Source: an uncultured euryarchaeote (GTDB taxonomy: Archaea; Thermoplasmatota; Poseidoniia; Poseidoniales; Poseidoniaceae). Taken from it: a stretch of 7,317 nt of DNA. The stretch covers positions 1 through 7,317 of the forward strand of contig CALGEM010000070.1 of NCBI GenBank assembly GCA_937881505.1, given 5' to 3'. The first letter of the stretch is position 1. The number at the start of each line of letters is the position of its first letter. Positions 3,946 through 7,317 of the stretch are shown here, piece by piece. The translations under genes and the position numbers were made by a program. The notes under the pieces are model-generated. The model made no database searches, was not told the origin of the DNA, and saw only the letters and a program-made list of their open reading frames with translations.

Positions 3946-6903
3946 ATGCTGTTTGGGCGAACCGAAAATGGCAAGCGTACCGTGGCCTCCGGGTTGGTGG
4001 CGCTGTTCCTCCTGTCGCTCATCGGCGTCATGGTCCCTGCCGCACCAATGCTTTCGCCTGTTCACGTGCTGTCTGACGAGCGCACGGTGGCACCCGTCTC
4101 GGTCCCCGAACAGACGTACGAACTCTACCTTGATGCACCCACCTCTGAAACGGGTGGTCAAGGCTCCATCACCACCATCGAACCAAACGGTGGTCAGGAA
4201 GAAGGCAGCGCGATTTCTGGCTTGGAGTTCCGCAGTGCCGAGATGATCAGCGACCTCTACATCAACGGCAGCGGTGCATCCAATACCGCACGTCTGTCCG
4301 CCTACATTCAATTCCGAGGCAGTGAGGGTTCCACGGCCGATGTCACCTTTTCGCTCAAGTCCGGTGACACACAGATCGATTCAGTCAACCGACAACTGGA
4401 GGATGCTTGCTCTCCGAATCCTTTCACGGGCGGCGGATGCGACTGGACCATCATCGAGGTGGAATTTGATGCTGGCGCTAACGGGTTTATGGTCGCCAAA
4501 GGAAAACAGCTGAAAATCCGGATTGATGCCCAAGCCTCGTGCGATGACAACACCGGCGGTTTGGGTGGTGGCGGCGATTGTGCTGTTGACATCGCCTTCG
4601 GAAAGATGGAAAGTTCCGGTGGTTTCTCTCGTCTTCAAATCATGACCAACGCCTTGTCAGGTTCTAGCGTCCGTGTCCACAGTTGCAACGCTGCCTTCGG
4701 GTGCAACTGGAACGATGCCCAAAAGTTTGAGTGGTCTCCGAACCACCGACCGGACTTCCGAGAGATGCAGTTCTCCGTTGAAGTTCGAGACGCCTTTGGA
4801 AGGGATGACATCGAAGAAGTCAATCTCATCATGGACACGCCCAACGGGGCCAACGTCGTCTTTGAGAAGAACTTCGATGACGATGATTTCAAACTTGACA
4901 ACAATGGCCTGGTCGGTAATTTCACCTATACCTACGAAGCAGGTATTGCCGCCGGCGAATACCCTGTTCGTCTTGAGGTTGAAGATGTGCAAGGTCATTC
5001 CGTGGTCTTTGAGCACCCTGGCATCACGATGTTGGAAAACGACATCTATCTTACACTCCCTTCAAATCAACCTGATGTGGTGCTCTTCGCCCCAGGTGCG
5101 GTTGTTCAAGTTGAATTCTTGGTTGAACACACGGGTTCATCCTCCAGCAGCATCGACGTGATCTTCGATTTGGAGACCAACCTTCCTTCCTCGTGGTCTG
5201 ACCCTCAATGGAGTGCACCCAGCAGCACCTACACGCTCAACGGTGGTGGTACCTCAGTCATCCCTCAACTCCAGTTGGAAGTACCCGAGGGCGATTTGGA
5301 TAGCGCCCCTGATTCCTTGGAAATTGAGGCACGCGTCTACGCTCAAAACAGCTTGGGTCAGAACGAAGAGGTTGCTATCCGAACGCTTTCTCTTGAATTT
5401 GAGGAAGTCGACACCCTCGCTGCGCCCCGTATCTTTGTCTATGAAGACGATGAGCACCAGAAGCAAATCGCTGATTCCACCCGGCCAGAGGCGTACGATG
5501 AAACGCTTTCTCACTATGTTGATGCGGATGAAATCGGTGATTTCTACATCGATGTCTTCAATCTGGGCTTCCAAACGGACTCCTTCAAAATGCGAGTTCT
5601 TGAACAACCTGACGATTGGCAATACCGATTTTACGACAACGACACGGGACTTGAACTTGCAGAGGAAGGCATCTACTCGTTGACACCGGACATCGGTTCG
5701 ACACAAATCTTGACCATTCGTATGGAAGTCTATCCTCCTGCTGACCGGGACGGTGTTGATATCGGCCTGTTTGAGATCTCAGTCTCCAGCAAAGAAGATT
5801 CAGAACTTCGGACCGACGTGGCGTTCACCGTTCACCGCACCTTTGGTATTCTTGTTGAGGTCATTTCCGATAGCGACGGCACAGGAGAAGACAACCCGCT
5901 GGGTCAAGTTGGTCCAGTGACCGGCGATGCCACGGTGTACTTCAATCTGCGAATCACCGATTCCAGCGACACGGGCTCTGGTTCAACGACCTGGAAAATC
6001 GTCAATCCACGAGATGTTGAACAAAACGCAGAGAACAATCCGAAATACGCAGCATGGGACTACACCATCTCCAACGGCACCAACTCGAATTTGGTGGCCG
6101 TGAACTTGGCGCCCGATGAGTACATTGACATGAAACTCGAAATCACCTTGCGAGGTCAAGTCGAAGCAGGCGAACACACCGTTTACACACGGATCATTGA
6201 AGAGGGTGTTGACGTTGAAGACGCTCGGTATTTCGACCTCCCGGTGAAGGTGGTCATCCAGGAAGAGGTTGTGCCTAACCGGTTGGAGATCACCGACAAG
6301 ACTGAGAAATCTCGTTTTGCGCCCGGGGAATCCAAGAACCTCGAATACCGGATCAGCAACCAGAACAACATCCCCCTTGACGTGGTCATTCGTCTTGACC
6401 AACCCACTGGTTGGGAGGGTGCTATTCGGGCCACTTCCAGTCAGCAGGGTAGCGATTTCCTCATCATCAACCTCCCCGCTTATTCCTCCAAGGACTTCAG
6501 CGTGACAATGGTCGCTCCAGAAGACCTCAAGGACAGCGAAGAGGCTCAATTTGAGTTCAGGGTCACCCCCATGAACAACGAGACGCCCTTTGCCGATGAA
6601 TATGTCCAGAAGTTTACCTTCTCCTACATGACCGAGTGCAGCGGCGTCAACTGTTTGCTCCTTGAACTCATCAACCCAGAACCTCAGACCATCGTCTTCT
6701 ACGCCTTGATTTTGGCACTCTTGTTCTACGCTCGTGGTCGCTCCGGCCGCAAAGAGGACGTCTTCTACGAGGAGGGTATGGATGATGTTGAGAAGGAGCT
6801 TGAACCCCTTGACGACGATGATGACGATTTGCCAGCTCCCGTGCTCGCTCAAGAAGACGATGATGACGATTTGGAATTGCTTGAAGAACTCGAAGATTTG
6901 TGA
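3946..6903 (+). CDS. Large exported, membrane-anchored surface protein with NEW3/Ig-like beta-sandwich units and acidic cytoplasmic tail
   Basis: A 985-residue protein of unknown function. The ATG at 3946 is chosen because GGTGG lies 5 nt upstream; an in-frame GTG at 3937 falls inside that motif. Residues 5-11 are polar and basic, 13-29 are a hydrophobic core (signal peptide or signal anchor), and VPAAP follows. Residues 40-255 are beta-rich with cysteine pairs C155/C165, C199/C212 and C247/C253. Residues 256-365 resemble an Ig/cadherin-like domain. Four successive beta-sandwich units (about 366-485, 490-630, 632-776, 778-893) carry W417, W558, W704 and W823 at equivalent places, in the style of NEW3-type domains. 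C898/C903 precede a membrane segment at about 914-929, then basic RGRSGRK (930-936) and a cytoplasmic tail (937-985) with D6 at 956-961 and D5 at 971-975. Potential N-glycosylation sequons are N107, N325, N565, N710 and N878. Most of the protein should be outside the cell. An S-layer-associated, adhesion or scaffold role is inference. Confidence 0.85.
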   Translation: MLFGRTENGKRTVASGLVALFLLSLIGVMVPAAPMLSPVHVLSDERTVAPVSVPEQTYELYLDAPTSETGGQGSITTIEPNGGQEEGSAISGLEFRSAEMISDLYINGSGASNTARLSAYIQFRGSEGSTADVTFSLKSGDTQIDSVNRQLEDACSPNPFTGGGCDWTIIEVEFDAGANGFMVAKGKQLKIRIDAQASCDDNTGGLGGGGDCAVDIAFGKMESSGGFSRLQIMTNALSGSSVRVHSCNAAFGCNWNDAQKFEWSPNHRPDFREMQFSVEVRDAFGRDDIEEVNLIMDTPNGANVVFEKNFDDDDFKLDNNGLVGNFTYTYEAGIAAGEYPVRLEVEDVQGHSVVFEHPGITMLENDIYLTLPSNQPDVVLFAPGAVVQVEFLVEHTGSSSSSIDVIFDLETNLPSSWSDPQWSAPSSTYTLNGGGTSVIPQLQLEVPEGDLDSAPDSLEIEARVYAQNSLGQNEEVAIRTLSLEFEEVDTLAAPRIFVYEDDEHQKQIADSTRPEAYDETLSHYVDADEIGDFYIDVFNLGFQTDSFKMRVLEQPDDWQYRFYDNDTGLELAEEGIYSLTPDIGSTQILTIRMEVYPPADRDGVDIGLFEISVSSKEDSELRTDVAFTVHRTFGILVEVISDSDGTGEDNPLGQVGPVTGDATVYFNLRITDSSDTGSGSTTWKIVNPRDVEQNAENNPKYAAWDYTISNGTNSNLVAVNLAPDEYIDMKLEITLRGQVEAGEHTVYTRIIEEGVDVEDARYFDLPVKVVIQEEVVPNRLEITDKTEKSRFAPGESKNLEYRISNQNNIPLDVVIRLDQPTGWEGAIRATSSQQGSDFLIINLPAYSSKDFSVTMVAPEDLKDSEEAQFEFRVTPMNNETPFADEYVQKFTFSYMTECSGVNCLLLELINPEPQTIVFYALILALLFYARGRSGRKEDVFYEEGMDDVEKELEPLDDDDDDLPAPVLAQEDDDDDLELLEELEDL
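6814..6873 (+). repeat. 18-bp perfect direct repeat encoding the Asp runs of the acidic tail
   Basis: GACGATGATGACGATTTG occurs at 6814-6831 and 6856-6873, 42 bp apart (14 codons), each encoding DDDDDL. The sequence between and after the copies has diverged. This looks like a small in-frame duplication or repeat expansion in the acidic cytoplasmic tail. Confidence 0.75.
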
Positions 6904-6991
6904 GTTCAATTCGGCGTAGGAAATCGTTGTTGTATGAACATCGTACCATTTCCCTTATGAGGCATCAGACTCACCCAACAACGTGAGACCC
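6904..6991 (+). promoter_or_regulatory. Intergenic region with possible promoter of the TSP3-repeat protein gene
   Basis: An 88-bp gap between two exported-protein genes. CCTTATGA (6953-6960) is a weak TATA-like candidate about 35 bases before the ATG, allowing a short leader with GTGAG (6983-6987) as ribosome binding site. CGTTGTTG (6925-6932) and CAACAACG (6976-6983) form a perfect 8-bp inverted repeat flanking that candidate. No T-rich archaeal terminator is seen after the upstream stop, so readthrough transcription is also possible. Confidence 0.35.
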
Positions 6992-7317
6992 ATGCTGACA
7001 GGCTCGAATTCCAATGCGGCCGCGATTCGACCAGCCCTCGCAGAGCGGAAAAAAGCGATGAAGTCGCTCATGCTCACCCTCTTGATGGTGCTCTCTACCC
7101 TCGCTTCAATTCAGTACACCGCAGTTGATGTGCAAGCGGCTTCCGACCAGGACGGTGATGGACTCACCTACGGACTTGAATACCTCATGAACACCCAGCC
7201 CAACGACCCCGATTCGGACAACGATGGTTTGCCCGATGGATGGGAATGGAAGTACGGCCTTGACCCACTCTCATCCACCGGCGCCGATGGTGCTGTTGCC
7301 GACCCCGATGGCGACGG
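6992..7317 (+). CDS. Secreted protein with thrombospondin type 3-like calcium-binding repeats (partial, C-terminal part missing)
   Basis: The first 108 codons of a longer exported protein, cut by the window edge. The N-terminus has a basic region (RKKAMK at 19-24), a hydrophobic core at about 25-40 and a likely signal peptidase region near VQAAS (47-51). The mature part begins at once with Asp-rich repeats: DQDGDGL (52-58), DPDSDNDGLPDGWE (72-85) and the start of another at DPDGD (104-108). The spaced Asp residues of DxDxDG motifs bind calcium in thrombospondin type 3 and related bacterial and archaeal surface repeats. GTGAG lies four bases before the ATG at 6992; a second in-frame ATG at 7058 (Met23) would leave a shorter signal peptide. 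The neighbour upstream is also exported, suggesting a surface-protein locus. The catalytic or binding role of the rest is unknown. Confidence 0.85.
   Translation, partial: MLTGSNSNAAAIRPALAERKKAMKSLMLTLLMVLSTLASIQYTAVDVQAASDQDGDGLTYGLEYLMNTQPNDPDSDNDGLPDGWEWKYGLDPLSSTGADGAVADPDGD

Noticed and set aside
5254..5706. Antisense open frame of 150 codons inside the surface protein gene
   Set aside because: No recognisable motif or start signal; it is explained by the codon bias of the plus-strand gene.
5983..6909. Long antisense open frame (308 codons) opposite the surface protein C-terminus
   Set aside because: Its Ile/Val-rich stretches are the complement of the GAT/GAC/GAA codons of the acidic tail, it has no ribosome binding site or family motif, and the plus-strand protein is clearly the real product.

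Overview
The window looks like chromosomal DNA of an aerobic, heterotrophic archaeon, most likely a marine planktonic euryarchaeon of the Marine Group II / Poseidoniales type. This is inferred from the combination seen: GAGGTGA-type ribosome binding sites, a class II tRNA-Leu with encoded CCA, a branched-chain 2-oxoacid dehydrogenase operon led by a lipoyl synthase gene, and two large exported beta-rich or calcium-repeat proteins, one with an Asp-rich cytoplasmic tail. No phylogenetic marker is present, so the lineage call is moderate.

Region 1 (1-2853, minus strand) is a tight operon transcribed leftwards: lipA (lipoyl synthase), then the E1-alpha and E1-beta subunits of a branched-chain 2-oxoacid dehydrogenase. 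E1-beta runs off the left edge; E2 and E3 genes would be expected beyond it but are not visible. Both gene junctions have the same layout: a TGA stop whose last two bases are part of the Shine-Dalgarno sequence GAGGTGA, 4 nt of spacer, then ATG. LipA makes the lipoyl cofactor carried by the E2 partner of these E1 subunits, so the operon combines cofactor synthesis with the enzyme that needs it.

Region 2 (2854-3717) is a short divergent intergenic region with a TATA-like box and a 10-bp direct repeat. It is followed on the plus strand by a short-chain dehydrogenase of the pteridine reductase (PTR1/FolM) type, with Asp in the usual catalytic Ser position.

Region 3 (3718-3945) holds tRNA-Leu(UAA), which has an unusual U at position 58, and a compact non-coding stretch. 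That stretch contains a nested inverted repeat, a near-copy of the tRNA 3' end 80 bp downstream, and a small hairpin that would sequester the ribosome binding site of the next gene.

Region 4 (3946-7317, plus strand) encodes two exported proteins in series. The first is a 985-residue membrane-anchored surface protein with a signal peptide, about four NEW3/Ig-like beta-sandwich units, eight cysteines in four close pairs, one C-terminal membrane segment and a highly acidic cytoplasmic tail. The second is the start of a secreted protein with thrombospondin type 3-like calcium-binding repeats, cut by the right edge. Their adjacency suggests a shared cell-surface role, but no specific function can be read from the sequence.
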